A DNA stretch of 64,000 bases from positions 3,038,001 to 3,102,000 of the forward strand of contig CBDEUR010000003.1 of NCBI GenBank assembly GCA_965243345.1, given 5' to 3'. Each line of letters starts with the position of its first letter. The first letter of the stretch is position 1. Below are positions 16,251 to 24,243 of the stretch, one piece after another. The notes under the pieces were generated by a model. It saw only the letters and a program-made list of their open reading frames with translations, was not told the origin of the DNA and ran no database searches. The position numbers and the translations under genes are program-made. Origin of the DNA: Bin52 sp965243345. GTDB taxonomy: Bacteria; Pseudomonadota; Alphaproteobacteria; Thalassobaculales; Thalassobaculaceae.

Positions 16251-16769
16251 ATGGACAAGGCCATGGTGCCCCTGCCGGTCCAACCCCAGCCCTGTACCGA
16301 TCCCGACTGCCGCGGGCAGCATGCACCGGCTGAACGGGTTGCGCTGGCGATGTCCCTGTGCAGCGCACGCGGAGTGCAGCTTACGGAACTGCGGCGCCTG
16401 GTACTGGAACTGCTCTGGGAGAGCGGTCGCCCGACAGGTGCCTATGACCTGATCGAAGCCCTGAGGCTTCGGAGTTCCCGACCGGTCGGGCCGCCCACCG
16501 TCTACCGGGCGCTCGAGTTCCTGATGTCCCAGGGGCTCGTTTCGAAGATCGAGAGCCGGAGCGCCTACGTCCCCTGTGCGCATCCGGAGCGCCGGCATGA
16601 CTGCCTGTTCTTCATTTGCAGCACCTGCGGCGCGTCGGCCGAACTGGAGGACTTGCGGGTCGAGCACCTGATTGCCGAGAACGCCGCCATCCTGGGGTAT
16701 CGCGTGACGCGACGCGTGGTCGAGGTGGAGGGCACCTGCGCGACCTGCATCGCGGCCGGCGCCGCCTGA
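16251..16769 (+). CDS. zur: Fur-family regulator, Zur type
   Basis: 172 residues. N-terminal winged helix (L-T-E-L-R-R-L-V-L-E-L-L-W and P-P-T-V-Y-R-A-L-E-F-L, the recognition helix of Fur proteins) followed by the dimerisation domain. Two C-x-x-C pairs, C-S-T-C and C-A-T-C at the C-terminal half, form the structural zinc site, and H-D-C-L-F-F-I-C is the regulatory-site region. The N-terminus also has Cys/His (C-T-D-P-D-C-R-G-Q-H). The neighbouring genes mark it as a zinc rather than iron sensor. With zinc bound it should repress from the palindrome 17 nt upstream. Confidence 0.88.
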   Translation: MDKAMVPLPVQPQPCTDPDCRGQHAPAERVALAMSLCSARGVQLTELRRLVLELLWESGRPTGAYDLIEALRLRSSRPVGPPTVYRALEFLMSQGLVSKIESRSAYVPCAHPERRHDCLFFICSTCGASAELEDLRVEHLIAENAAILGYRVTRRVVEVEGTCATCIAAGAA

Positions 16770-16787
16770 CCGGGAAAGAGGGGCACC

Positions 16788-17051
16788 GTGGAAAGCCGGA
16801 ATCCCGATGGATCACCGCAGCGTCTGCCGGTCCCGGTGCTGACGGGCGTCCCTGGCATCGCCGGGGCACCCGTGCTTGACCATCCCATCTGGCAACCCGT
16901 GCCGAGCCGGACACTCGTCTTCATCAACGATTTCGGCGTCGGCCACGACCTGGTGACGCATGGCAGGGATGACGTCGTCATCGAGATGTCGGGCGACTGC
17001 CTCCGCTGCACCACCCGGGGCGACCCCGCCAGGTTCGAGGTGCGGGTATGA
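16788..17051 (+). CDS. Unrecognised 87-residue protein between zur and cysS
   Basis: GTG start with AGAGGGG upstream, 18 nt after the zur stop, and an ATGA overlap with cysS, so coupling to cysS is expected. The sequence has no family I know; features are a proline-rich N-terminal third, a hydrophobic S-R-T-L-V-F-I-N-D-F-G-V-G-H centre and M-S-G-D-C-L-R-C near the C-terminus, a C-x-x-C that could bind metal. A small zinc-starvation protein is possible but unproven. Confidence 0.55.
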   Translation: MESRNPDGSPQRLPVPVLTGVPGIAGAPVLDHPIWQPVPSRTLVFINDFGVGHDLVTHGRDDVVIEMSGDCLRCTTRGDPARFEVRV

Positions 17052-18430
17052 CGTTACGCCTCGTCAACACGCTCACCCGGACGAAAGAACCTTTCTCTCC
17101 GGCGAGCCCCGATCACGTCACGATGTATGTCTGCGGGCCAACCGTCTACAACTTCGCCCATATCGGCAATGCCCGCCCGGCAGTCGTGTTCGACGTTCTC
17201 TATCGCCTGTTGAAGCGGCGCTTCGGGAGTGTCGTCTACGCGCGCAACTTCACGGATGTCGACGACAAGATCAACGCCGCTGCGAAGGAGGCCGGGGAGC
17301 CGATCTCTGCCGTCACGGAACGCTATATCGAGGCCTACACTGCCGACATGGCCGCGCTGGGGGTCCTGACGCCGGATCTTGAACCGCGCGTGACGGAACA
17401 CATTCCCGAGATCATCGACATGGTGGAACGGTTGATCGCGCGGGGTCATGCCTATGCGGACGAGGGGCATGTCCTGTTCCACGTGCCCTCGTATTCGGCC
17501 TACGGAGCCCTGTCCGGCCGCAATCGTGACGAGATGATCGCCGGCGCCAGGGTCGAGGTCGCGCCCTACAAGCGAGACCCGGCCGACTTCGTCCTCTGGA
17601 AGCCCTCGACACCGGACCTGCCGGGCTGGGAGAGCCCGTGGGGCCGCGGGCGGCCCGGTTGGCATATCGAGTGCTCGGCCATGATCGAGCAGGGCCTCGG
17701 TGCGACGATTGATATCCATGGAGGCGGCCAGGACCTGATCTTCCCGCACCACGAGAACGAGATCGCCCAGGGCACCTGCGCACATGACGGAGAGCTCTAT
17801 TGCCGCCATTGGGTCCACAACGGCTTCGTCACCGTCGAGGGACGGAAAATGTCGAAGTCGCTCGGCAACGTGCTTCTCGTTCGTGATCTCCTCGGGGAAG
17901 CGCCGGGCGAGGCCATTCGTTTCGCGCTTCTTGGCGCGCACTATCGCCAGCCACTCGACTGGAGTGCTGACGGACTCGCCCGGGCGAAGCGCGGTCTCGA
18001 TCGTCTCTATGGAACGCTTCGCACTCTCGGCGATGCTCCCGGCCCCGCCCGTCCGTCCGGCCTGCTCGACGGGTTCGAGGCGGCCCTCGAGGACGATCTG
18101 AACTTCCCCGGAGCGATCGCTGAACTCTTCCGGATAGCGAAGGTGGCGCGCCGGGCGACAACCGAGGCGGACCGTGCCGCCTGCAAGGCGGCCTTGCGCA
18201 ACGCCGGCGGCCTGCTGGGCCTGTTGCAGGAGGAGCCGGCGGCCTGGTTCGGACAGACCGCGCAAGAAAACGCGGGCACGGCACGGATCCAGCGCCTGGT
18301 TGAGGCGCGGTCGGTCGCTCGATCGGCACGGGACTATGCCACTGCGGATCGAATCCGCGCCGAGCTCGCTTCGCTCGGCATTACCGTCGAGGATCGCGCC
18401 GACGGTTCGGCCTGGCGGAGGACCGGTTAG
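17048..18430 (+). CDS. cysS: Cysteinyl-tRNA synthetase in the zinc island
   Basis: 460 residues, full length. Class I signatures: A-H-I-G-N (HIGH) near residue 37 and R-K-M-S-K-S near 265. The zinc ligands used for cysteine recognition are all in place: Cys in Y-V-C-G-P, Cys in H-I-E-C-S, His and Glu in P-H-H-E-N-E. So unlike the HisI copy this protein looks zinc-dependent. It charges tRNA-Cys. It is coupled to ORF87 by an ATGA overlap and sits between zur and gamma-carbonic anhydrase. CysRS paralogues are known members of Zur clusters, but whether a second cysS exists elsewhere cannot be seen. Confidence 0.95.
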   Translation: MTLRLVNTLTRTKEPFSPASPDHVTMYVCGPTVYNFAHIGNARPAVVFDVLYRLLKRRFGSVVYARNFTDVDDKINAAAKEAGEPISAVTERYIEAYTADMAALGVLTPDLEPRVTEHIPEIIDMVERLIARGHAYADEGHVLFHVPSYSAYGALSGRNRDEMIAGARVEVAPYKRDPADFVLWKPSTPDLPGWESPWGRGRPGWHIECSAMIEQGLGATIDIHGGGQDLIFPHHENEIAQGTCAHDGELYCRHWVHNGFVTVEGRKMSKSLGNVLLVRDLLGEAPGEAIRFALLGAHYRQPLDWSADGLARAKRGLDRLYGTLRTLGDAPGPARPSGLLDGFEAALEDDLNFPGAIAELFRIAKVARRATTEADRAACKAALRNAGGLLGLLQEEPAAWFGQTAQENAGTARIQRLVEARSVARSARDYATADRIRAELASLGITVEDRADGSAWRRTG

Positions 18431-18796
18431 ATGGGGGTCCCTCTGCACGCGGGGCCCGCACCGCGCGGGACCGAGGCGAATGCCCGCCGGTCCGTCGTGG
18501 ACAGTTCCTGGTCTCTCGGAAACCGGACCGGGCACGACCGGTACCAGGTCGAACCGGGGCGCCGGCTGCGGCCATTCCCGGAGGCGATGCGGATCAAGGC
18601 CAGCAGGCTGAATCGCTGTCAGTCCGGGGTCCGGGTCGAACCCGAACCATTCCTGCCGGTGGTGGACTTGTCCGGCCGCCACGGCCCGGCGTTGCTTCCC
18701 GTCCGGGTGCTGCAGCGCGCAATCGCGGAGGTGGGCCCCGGTCGCGCCCGGCAGCGACCCGCTGTGGTGAGCGTCGGGCAGATCGTACGGGCATGA
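18431..18796 (+). CDS. Unrecognised 121-residue ORF between cysS and yidD-like gene
   Basis: The ATG directly abuts the cysS stop (TAG-ATG) and the frame ends in an ATGA overlap with the yidD-like gene, which supports coding. The product is arginine- and proline-rich with no recognised domain; the second half, from P-F-L-P-V-V-D-L onward, looks more protein-like than the first. It could also be a non-coding spacer that happens to be open, since long open frames are common at this base composition. Confidence 0.4.
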   Translation: MGVPLHAGPAPRGTEANARRSVVDSSWSLGNRTGHDRYQVEPGRRLRPFPEAMRIKASRLNRCQSGVRVEPEPFLPVVDLSGRHGPALLPVRVLQRAIAEVGPGRARQRPAVVSVGQIVRA

Positions 18797-19050
18797 CCAG
18801 ACTCCCCTCCCCGGGCCTGATCCGGTTCGTCCGTACCTGTCGGTCCGTTTTGTCGCCGCTGCCTGGCCCCGACTGCCGCCTTGCGCCGATCCGCCCGGTC
18901 CATGCCGACGAAGCCTTGCGACGGCACGGCCTCGTGCGCGGCAGCTGGTTGACGGTCAGCTGCCTGTTGCGCTGTCACCCCTGCCGTCCCGGCGGCCTGG
19001 ATCCGGTACCGCCCGCGATGGCGCCGCGAGCGGGAGCGGCGTTCGGATGA
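18793..19050 (+). CDS. YidD-like membrane insertion factor, divergent
   Basis: 85 residues resembling YidD (PF01809): L-S-P-L-P-G-P-D-C-R near residue 22, R-R-H-G-L-V-R-G-S-W, and the C-terminal L-L-R-C-H-P-C-R-P-G-G-L-D-P-V-P. YidD normally has the motif C-R-F-x-P-T-C-S; here the second half is C-R-L-A-P-I-R-P, so the second cysteine and the Ser are lost. YidD aids inner-membrane protein insertion with YidC. Overlaps its neighbours by 4 nt on both sides, so it belongs to the island operon; it may be a diverging extra copy. Confidence 0.75.
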   Translation: MTRLPSPGLIRFVRTCRSVLSPLPGPDCRLAPIRPVHADEALRRHGLVRGSWLTVSCLLRCHPCRPGGLDPVPPAMAPRAGAAFG

Positions 19051-19607
19051 TCCGCAGAAATCCGCGCGGCGACATGCCAGTCGTCCATGAAAGTGCGTTT
19101 GTCGACCCCACTGCCATTCTCTGCGGCCGGGTGATCGTGCACGAGAATGTCTTCATCGGACCCTATGCGGTGATCCGTGCCGACGAGGTCGACGCAGAGG
19201 GCCACATGGAGGCCACCGTCATCGGTGCGCATTCCAACATCCAGGATGGCGTGGTCATCCACTCCAAGTCCGGCGCGGCAGTCACCGTCGGCGAGCGGAC
19301 CTCGATCGCACACCGGGCAATTGTCCACGGCCCCTGCACGGTGGGCGACAGTGTTTTCGTCGGCTTCAACAGCGTGCTCTTCAACTGCGCAGTGGGCGAA
19401 GGCTGTGTCGTGGAGCACAACGCGGTAGTCGATGGCTGTGAGCTGCCGCCTGGTTGCTTCGTCCCTTCGACACGGCGTATCGGACCCCACACCGATCCCG
19501 CCAGCATCCCGAGGGTCACGGCCGACGCCTCCGGGTTCTCGGAGGATGTCGCGCGCACCAACAACTCTCTCGTTCAGGGATACAAGCGTCTTGAGCGGGA
19601 GTTCTGA
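19047..19607 (+). CDS. Gamma-class carbonic anhydrase-like protein
   Basis: 186 residues with left-handed beta-helix hexapeptide repeats (I/V-x-G-x-x-V type) from about residue 18 to 140. The three metal-binding histidines are recognisable: one in G-V-V-I-H-S and two in S-I-A-H-R-A-I-V-H-G. Members of this subfamily are part of Zur regulons and are thought to replace zinc carbonic anhydrases, since gamma enzymes can work with iron or cobalt. ATGA overlap with the yidD-like gene. Catalytic activity is not certain because gamma-CA homologues are often inactive. Confidence 0.87.
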   Translation: MIRRNPRGDMPVVHESAFVDPTAILCGRVIVHENVFIGPYAVIRADEVDAEGHMEATVIGAHSNIQDGVVIHSKSGAAVTVGERTSIAHRAIVHGPCTVGDSVFVGFNSVLFNCAVGEGCVVEHNAVVDGCELPPGCFVPSTRRIGPHTDPASIPRVTADASGFSEDVARTNNSLVQGYKRLEREF

Positions 19608-19760
19608 ACATGCGTGTCGTCCTGCCATGCCCGATCCCTGGTTCCGCGCAGGGACCATTCAGTCCATCCGAGCGCTCTTCGCGCACCCCCGCTTTCCGGA
19701 ACGCCCGGCGTGACAGCCAAGGGAGCGGAGCCGGTTGTCCTCTTCTATCGGGCCATTCCC

Positions 19761-20373
19761 ATGATCCAGATCACGTTGCCTGACGGACCCCAAACCCACA
19801 GCGCACCTGTCCGCGGTACCGAGGTCGCCACCCGGTCAGGCACCGCTGACGCCGACACGGCGCTGGCCATCCGGATCGACGGTGTCCTGCGGGACCTTGG
19901 CGATCCCGTCGAGAACGATGCCAGTGTCGAGGTCATCACCCGCGATCACCCCGAGGCGCTCGAGTTGCTGCGACATGACGCGGCGCATGTCCTGGCCGAG
20001 GCCGTCAAGGAGCTTTATCCCGAGACCCAGGTCACCATCGGGCCCACGATCGAGAACGGGTTCTACTACGACTTCGAGCGCAAAGCCTCGTTCACGCCGG
20101 AAGACCTCGTGCGAATCGAGGAGCGCATGCGGGAGATCGTCGCGCGGGACGAGGTGATCGAGCGTGAAGTATGGCAACGCGACGACGCGATCCGCTATTT
20201 CGAAGCCAGCGGTGAACGGTACAAGAGTGAGATCATTGCCGGCCTGCCAGCAACCGAGACGTTGACTGTCTATCGCCAGTGAGAGTTCCGCGACCTTTGC
20301 CGCGGCCCGCACCTGCCTTCGACGGGCAAGCTCGGTACCGCCTTCAAGCTGCTGAAGGTCGCCGGCGCCGGGC
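19761..20373 (+). pseudogene. thrS: thrS paralogue, stop codon plus 3' deletion
   Basis: The frame from ATG 19761 encodes a ThrRS N-terminal part: TGS domain, then the editing domain with H-D-A-A-H, the G-P-T-I-E-N-G-F-Y-Y-D-F block and E-V-W-Q-R-D-D-A-I. A TGA at 20280-20282 interrupts V-Y-R-Q / E-F-R-D; a single G-to-T change from GGA would give the usual Gly. Beyond it the same frame continues D-L-C-R-G-P-H-L-P and F-K-L-L-K-V-A-G-A, then homology stops at about 20369, where the whole catalytic and anticodon domains are missing and the uvrC end begins. ThrRS paralogues are known Zur-regulon members; this one is dead. Confidence 0.85.
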
Positions 20374-22269
20374 CTAATGGAAATGCTCGTAGATCCTGCG
20401 GGCGGTGGCGTTGCTGATACCCCGGACCGTCTCCAGGTCGGCAAGACCGGCCCGGGCCACCTCCCGGGCCGACCCGAAGTGGTTGAGCAGCGCCCGCTTG
20501 CGCTTCGCCCCGATACCCGGGACCTCGTCGAGCGCCGAACGCCGGGACGCCTTGTGACGGCGCGCCCGGTGGGTCTCGATGGCAAAGCGGTGTGCCTCGT
20601 CCCTCAGGCGCTGGAGGAAGTACAGTACCGGCGTGCGCTCGGGCAGCAGGAACGAGGGCCTGCCGCGCTGGTGGAACCGCTCCCTGCCGGCATTGCGGTC
20701 CGGTCCCTTGGAGATCGCGACCACGGCGAGGTCGGCAATCCCGAGCTCGTCGAGCACCTCCCAGGCGGCGCCGAGCTGCCCGGGACCTCCGTCAATCAGC
20801 ACGAGGTCGGGAAGGCCGGCATCCTCTTTCAGGGCGCGGGCAAACCGCCGGCGCAGCACCTGGCGCATCATGGCGTAGTCGTCGCCGCGTGACATCTGCT
20901 CCGACCCGGCCGCGGCGTCGCGGATGGTGAACTTGCGGTAGGCCGCCTTCTCGAAGCCGTCGGAACCGAACACGATCATTGCTCCCACGGCGTCGGCACC
21001 CTGAAGGTGACTGTTGTCGTAGACCTCGATGCGCCGGGGCGGCTCATCGAGCCCGAAGGTCTCCGAGACGTCGCCCAGCAACCGGCGGTGCGAGGCGCCC
21101 TGGGCCTGTCGCCGGGCGAGCGCGTCGCGGGCATTGACCGCGGCCTGGGTGACCAGGTTGCGCTTGCGGCCGCGAACAGGGGCGGTAACGGTGACCCGCG
21201 CCGCCGCCCTGACCGACAGTGCCTCGGCCAGCAGTTGCTGCTCGGGCAGCGGATGGCTGACCAGGACCTGGCGCGGCGGACGCCTGTTGTCATAGAACTG
21301 GGCAATGAAGGCCGACAGGATTTCCTCCGGCGCCCAGCTTGCGTCGTGGCCCGGGAAATAGGCCCGGTTGCCGTAGTTGCCGCCGCCACGGAAGAAGAAC
21401 ACCTGGATGCAGCTCGCCGGGCCCTCGGCATGGACCGCGAACACGTCTGCATCGCCGAGCCCGTCGACATTGATGTCCTGGTGCGCCTGGACGGCGGCAA
21501 GCGCCCGGATCCGGTCGCGGTATGCGGCCGCGGTTTCGAAGTCGAGCCGGTCGCTGGCCTCGTGCATCCGCGCGGCCATTTCCTCGCGGATCTGCCTGCT
21601 CCTGCCGCTGAGGAACGCACGCGCCTCCTTGACCAGGGCCGCGTAGTCCTCGGGATCGATGTAGTTCACGCATGGCGCGGCACAGCGCTTGATCTGGTAC
21701 TGCAGGCACGGGCGGGACCGGTTGCGGTAGACCGAATCGGAACAGTTCCGCAACAGGAAGGCACGCTGCATCGCCGACAGGGTCCGGTTGACTGCGCCGA
21801 CCGTCGCGAACGGTCCGAAGTAGTACCCCTTGCGGGACTGTGCGCCGCGGTGCTTGAGCAGTCGCGGGGCCTCGTGATCAGTGGTGATCAGGATGTAGGG
21901 AAACGACTTGTCGTCGCGCAACAGGATGTTGTAGCGCGGCTTCAGCCGCTTGATCAGGTTGCTCTCGAGCAGCAACGCCTCGACCTCGGTGTGGGTGATG
22001 ACGATCTCGATCGTCGAGGTCTCGGCGATCATGCGGACGATCCGCGTCGGCATCCGCGACGGATTGGCGTACTGGTAGACTCGCCTTTTCAGGTTGCGGG
22101 CCTTGCCCACGTAGAGCACGGTGCCCCGGTCGTCGATCATGCGGTAGACACCCGGGGAACCGGGGAGCGTGCGCGCGCTGTCGCGGACCGCGGCGATTCC
22201 GGCCGCGAGGTCGGGACGGCGCTTCGGCGCCGCCGCGGTGGTATCCGGTTCGGCGTCCGCTGGTGTCAT
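20374..22269 (-). CDS. uvrC: Excinuclease ABC subunit C
   Basis: 631 residues. GIY-YIG nuclease domain at the N-terminus (P-G-V-Y-R-M then L-Y-V-G-K-A-R-N-L-K-R-R-V), UVR motif (R-L-D-F-E-T-A-A-A-Y-R-D-R-I), RNase H-like C-terminal nuclease (V-Y-D-N-S-H-L-Q-G, L-V-L-I-D-G-G-P-G-Q-L), and HhH repeats (V-P-G-I-G-A-K-R-K-R-A-L-L). It makes both incisions in nucleotide excision repair. The ATG at 22269 is chosen over an upstream in-frame one at 22365. Its normal partner pgsA has been separated from it by the zinc island, whose last remnant touches the uvrC stop. Confidence 0.97.
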   Translation of the reverse strand: MTPADAEPDTTAAAPKRRPDLAAGIAAVRDSARTLPGSPGVYRMIDDRGTVLYVGKARNLKRRVYQYANPSRMPTRIVRMIAETSTIEIVITHTEVEALLLESNLIKRLKPRYNILLRDDKSFPYILITTDHEAPRLLKHRGAQSRKGYYFGPFATVGAVNRTLSAMQRAFLLRNCSDSVYRNRSRPCLQYQIKRCAAPCVNYIDPEDYAALVKEARAFLSGRSRQIREEMAARMHEASDRLDFETAAAYRDRIRALAAVQAHQDINVDGLGDADVFAVHAEGPASCIQVFFFRGGGNYGNRAYFPGHDASWAPEEILSAFIAQFYDNRRPPRQVLVSHPLPEQQLLAEALSVRAAARVTVTAPVRGRKRNLVTQAAVNARDALARRQAQGASHRRLLGDVSETFGLDEPPRRIEVYDNSHLQGADAVGAMIVFGSDGFEKAAYRKFTIRDAAAGSEQMSRGDDYAMMRQVLRRRFARALKEDAGLPDLVLIDGGPGQLGAAWEVLDELGIADLAVVAISKGPDRNAGRERFHQRGRPSFLLPERTPVLYFLQRLRDEAHRFAIETHRARRHKASRRSALDEVPGIGAKRKRALLNHFGSAREVARAGLADLETVRGISNATARRIYEHFH

Positions 22270-22474
22270 GAACACACTGTGGAACCTGTGTCGAAAAGTC
22301 ACAATGGGCTTTGCGATCGATCCGACGGTTCCTCGGGCGCCCGACGGCAGCGCCGGCCCCGACACCGGCGGGGCAGATCAGTCCCGCGGTCGGCATCAAC
22401 CTTGAAGACCCGGCACCTCCTCTCCTACCTTCCGGGCACCAGACAGGCCATACGAGGTCAGGACAGGCGCCCCC

Positions 22475-22963
22475 ATGACCCTTCCCATTCCCGGCCACCG
22501 CCTGCGCATCCCCGCCGAGTGGATCGACTACAACGGTCACCTCAACGTCGGGTACTATGCCGTCGCCTTCGACAAGGCTACGGACGCACTGCTCGACCAT
22601 CTCGACCTCGGGCTGGCATACCGCCAGTGCAGCAACCACTCGATCTTCGTCCTCGAATCCCACGTGGCCTACCTGCGCGAGGTCGCGGAGAACGACAGGG
22701 TGCGGTTTGCGACCCGGCTGCTGGATGCCGACGGCAAGCGACTGCACCTGTTCCACGCCATGCATCACGAACAGGAGGGCTGGCTGGCGGCCACGGCCGA
22801 ACTGCTCGCGGTCCATGTATCCCTGGACGAGCGGCGCTCGGCGCCCTTCCCCGCACCCCAGCTGGCCGCAATCGGTGAACTCGCGGACGCGGACGCGGCA
22901 CAGCCCTGGCCGGAACAGTGCGGGCGCGTCATCGGCATTCGCCGCCCCGCAGGCGTCGCTTGA
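22475..22963 (+). CDS. Hot-dog acyl-CoA thioesterase (betainyl-CoA thioesterase-like)
   Basis: 162 residues of the 4HBT fold. E-W-I-D-Y-N-G-H-L-N-V-G-Y-Y (residues about 14-27) carries the Asp/Asn-Gly-His active-site region typical of YbgC/betainyl- and carnitinyl-CoA thioesterases. The second half has the E-S-H-V-A-Y-L-R-E-V beta strand. It hydrolyses an acyl-CoA; the closest look is the carnitine/betaine group (W-I-D-Y-N-G-H), but there are no carnitine genes adjacent, so substrate is uncertain. Divergent from uvrC. Confidence 0.8.
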   Translation: MTLPIPGHRLRIPAEWIDYNGHLNVGYYAVAFDKATDALLDHLDLGLAYRQCSNHSIFVLESHVAYLREVAENDRVRFATRLLDADGKRLHLFHAMHHEQEGWLAATAELLAVHVSLDERRSAPFPAPQLAAIGELADADAAQPWPEQCGRVIGIRRPAGVA

Positions 22964-23056
22964 AGGCCGGTCCCGGGCTCGCCTAGTATCCGCCACCCGC
23001 CCCGGGCCGGTCCGGACCGCCGGTCCCGGTCATGAACCCACCACCGGAGCGTGGCC

Positions 23057-23848
23057 ATGGCGTCACCGCCGCACACCCAGTCGGTGCTGATCACCGGCGC
23101 CGCACGGCGGATCGGCGCGGCGATGGCCCGCGCGCTGGCGGCCGACGGCTGGTTCGTGGCCGTGCACTACAACCGCTCAAGCGAGGACGCGCGCTCGGTG
23201 CTGGCCGATATCCGCCGTGACGGCGGGGACGGCATGCTGGTCTCGGCCGACCTGGGCGATCCGGAAGCAGCCGGCGCGCTGGTTCCCAGGGTTGCGGCCC
23301 AGGCGCCGCCGCTCGCAGCCCTGGTCAACAATGCCTCGATGTTTGCCTACGACCGGCTGGGCTCGCTCACGGCGGAAGCACTCGATCTTCACTTCGCGGT
23401 CAACCTGCGGGCTCCGCTGCTGCTCTGCCAGGCCTTCGTCGACTGCGTGGAGGAAGACGGGACCGGGTGCATCGTGAACATGCTCGACAACAAGGTGCTC
23501 GCCATCAATCCCGACTACCTCTCCTACACGGTCAGCAAGGCCGGTCTGCACGGCGCGACGCTCGCGCTCGCCATGGCATCCGCTCCCCGGGTCAGGGTGA
23601 ACGCCATCGCTCCGGGCATCACGCTGGAGAGCGGCAACCAGGGCAGGCAGAGCTTCGAGGCCGGGCTCAGGATGAGCCCGCTCGGCCGGGTCTCGCGCGT
23701 CGCCGACATCATCAGCACCCTGCGGTTCATTCTCGCGACCCCGTCGCTGACCGGCCAGGTCATCGCGGTCGACGGCGGCCAGATGCTGCAGCGGCTGCCG
23801 CGCGACGTCGCGTTTCTCGAACCGGAACCGTCGGCGGACACGCCGTGA
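23057..23848 (+). CDS. SDR oxidoreductase, pteridine reductase (FolM)-like
   Basis: 263 residues from the ATG at 23057, which has GGAG 7 nt upstream. Rossmann motif T-G-A-A-R-R-I-G near residue 13, N-N-A-S-M-F around residue 90 (the NNAS-F form is common in pteridine reductase/FolM-type SDRs), and catalytic Y-T-V-S-K. It overlaps folB by 3 nt, and a folM-like reductase next to dihydroneopterin aldolase makes a role in pterin or folate reduction likely. The T-G-A-A-R-R arginines suggest NADPH use. Confidence 0.8.
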   Translation: MASPPHTQSVLITGAARRIGAAMARALAADGWFVAVHYNRSSEDARSVLADIRRDGGDGMLVSADLGDPEAAGALVPRVAAQAPPLAALVNNASMFAYDRLGSLTAEALDLHFAVNLRAPLLLCQAFVDCVEEDGTGCIVNMLDNKVLAINPDYLSYTVSKAGLHGATLALAMASAPRVRVNAIAPGITLESGNQGRQSFEAGLRMSPLGRVSRVADIISTLRFILATPSLTGQVIAVDGGQMLQRLPRDVAFLEPEPSADTP

Positions 23849-24243
23849 CCGACATCAGCACCCGGCTCCTGCTCGAGGACTTCGCGCTCGACGTCGAGAT
23901 CGGGATCCACGACTTCGAGCGGGCGGCGCCGCAACGCGTGCTGGTCTCCGTCGAGATCGAGATCGGCCCCGCGCCCGAGACCGACTGCATCGACGAGGCG
24001 CTCGATTACGACTTCCTGCGCCGGGAGATCGGGGTGCTCGCCGCCTCGCGCAGGTTCAACCTGCAGGAGACCTTCTGCCGCGGCATCATCGGGCTGCTGC
24101 TCGCGCGCAGCGAGGTCCGCTCGGGCCGGGTCACCACGCGCAAGCCGGACGTCTATTCCGATTGCGCGGCCGTCGGGGTCGAGATGCGGTTTGCGCGCGG
24201 CACTCAGGGGAGGACGGAAGCCAGCAGCGACCCGGCCGGATAG
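23845..24243 (+). CDS. folB: Dihydroneopterin aldolase
   Basis: 132 residues, GTG start overlapping the SDR stop. FolB features: L-L-L-E-D-F-A-L-D-V-E-I-G-I-H-D-F-E near the start (active-site Glu), the F-N-L-Q-E-T-F pattern with the second conserved Glu, and R-K-P-D-V-Y with the catalytic Lys. It converts dihydroneopterin to 6-hydroxymethyl-dihydropterin in folate synthesis. The 3' end overlaps the convergent antiporter gene by 40 nt. Confidence 0.9.
   Translation: MTDISTRLLLEDFALDVEIGIHDFERAAPQRVLVSVEIEIGPAPETDCIDEALDYDFLRREIGVLAASRRFNLQETFCRGIIGLLLARSEVRSGRVTTRKPDVYSDCAAVGVEMRFARGTQGRTEASSDPAG

Noticed and set aside
17048..18430. CysRS as a zinc-free replacement enzyme.
   Set aside because: All four zinc ligands (two Cys, His, Glu) are visible, so sequence does not support loss of zinc dependence.
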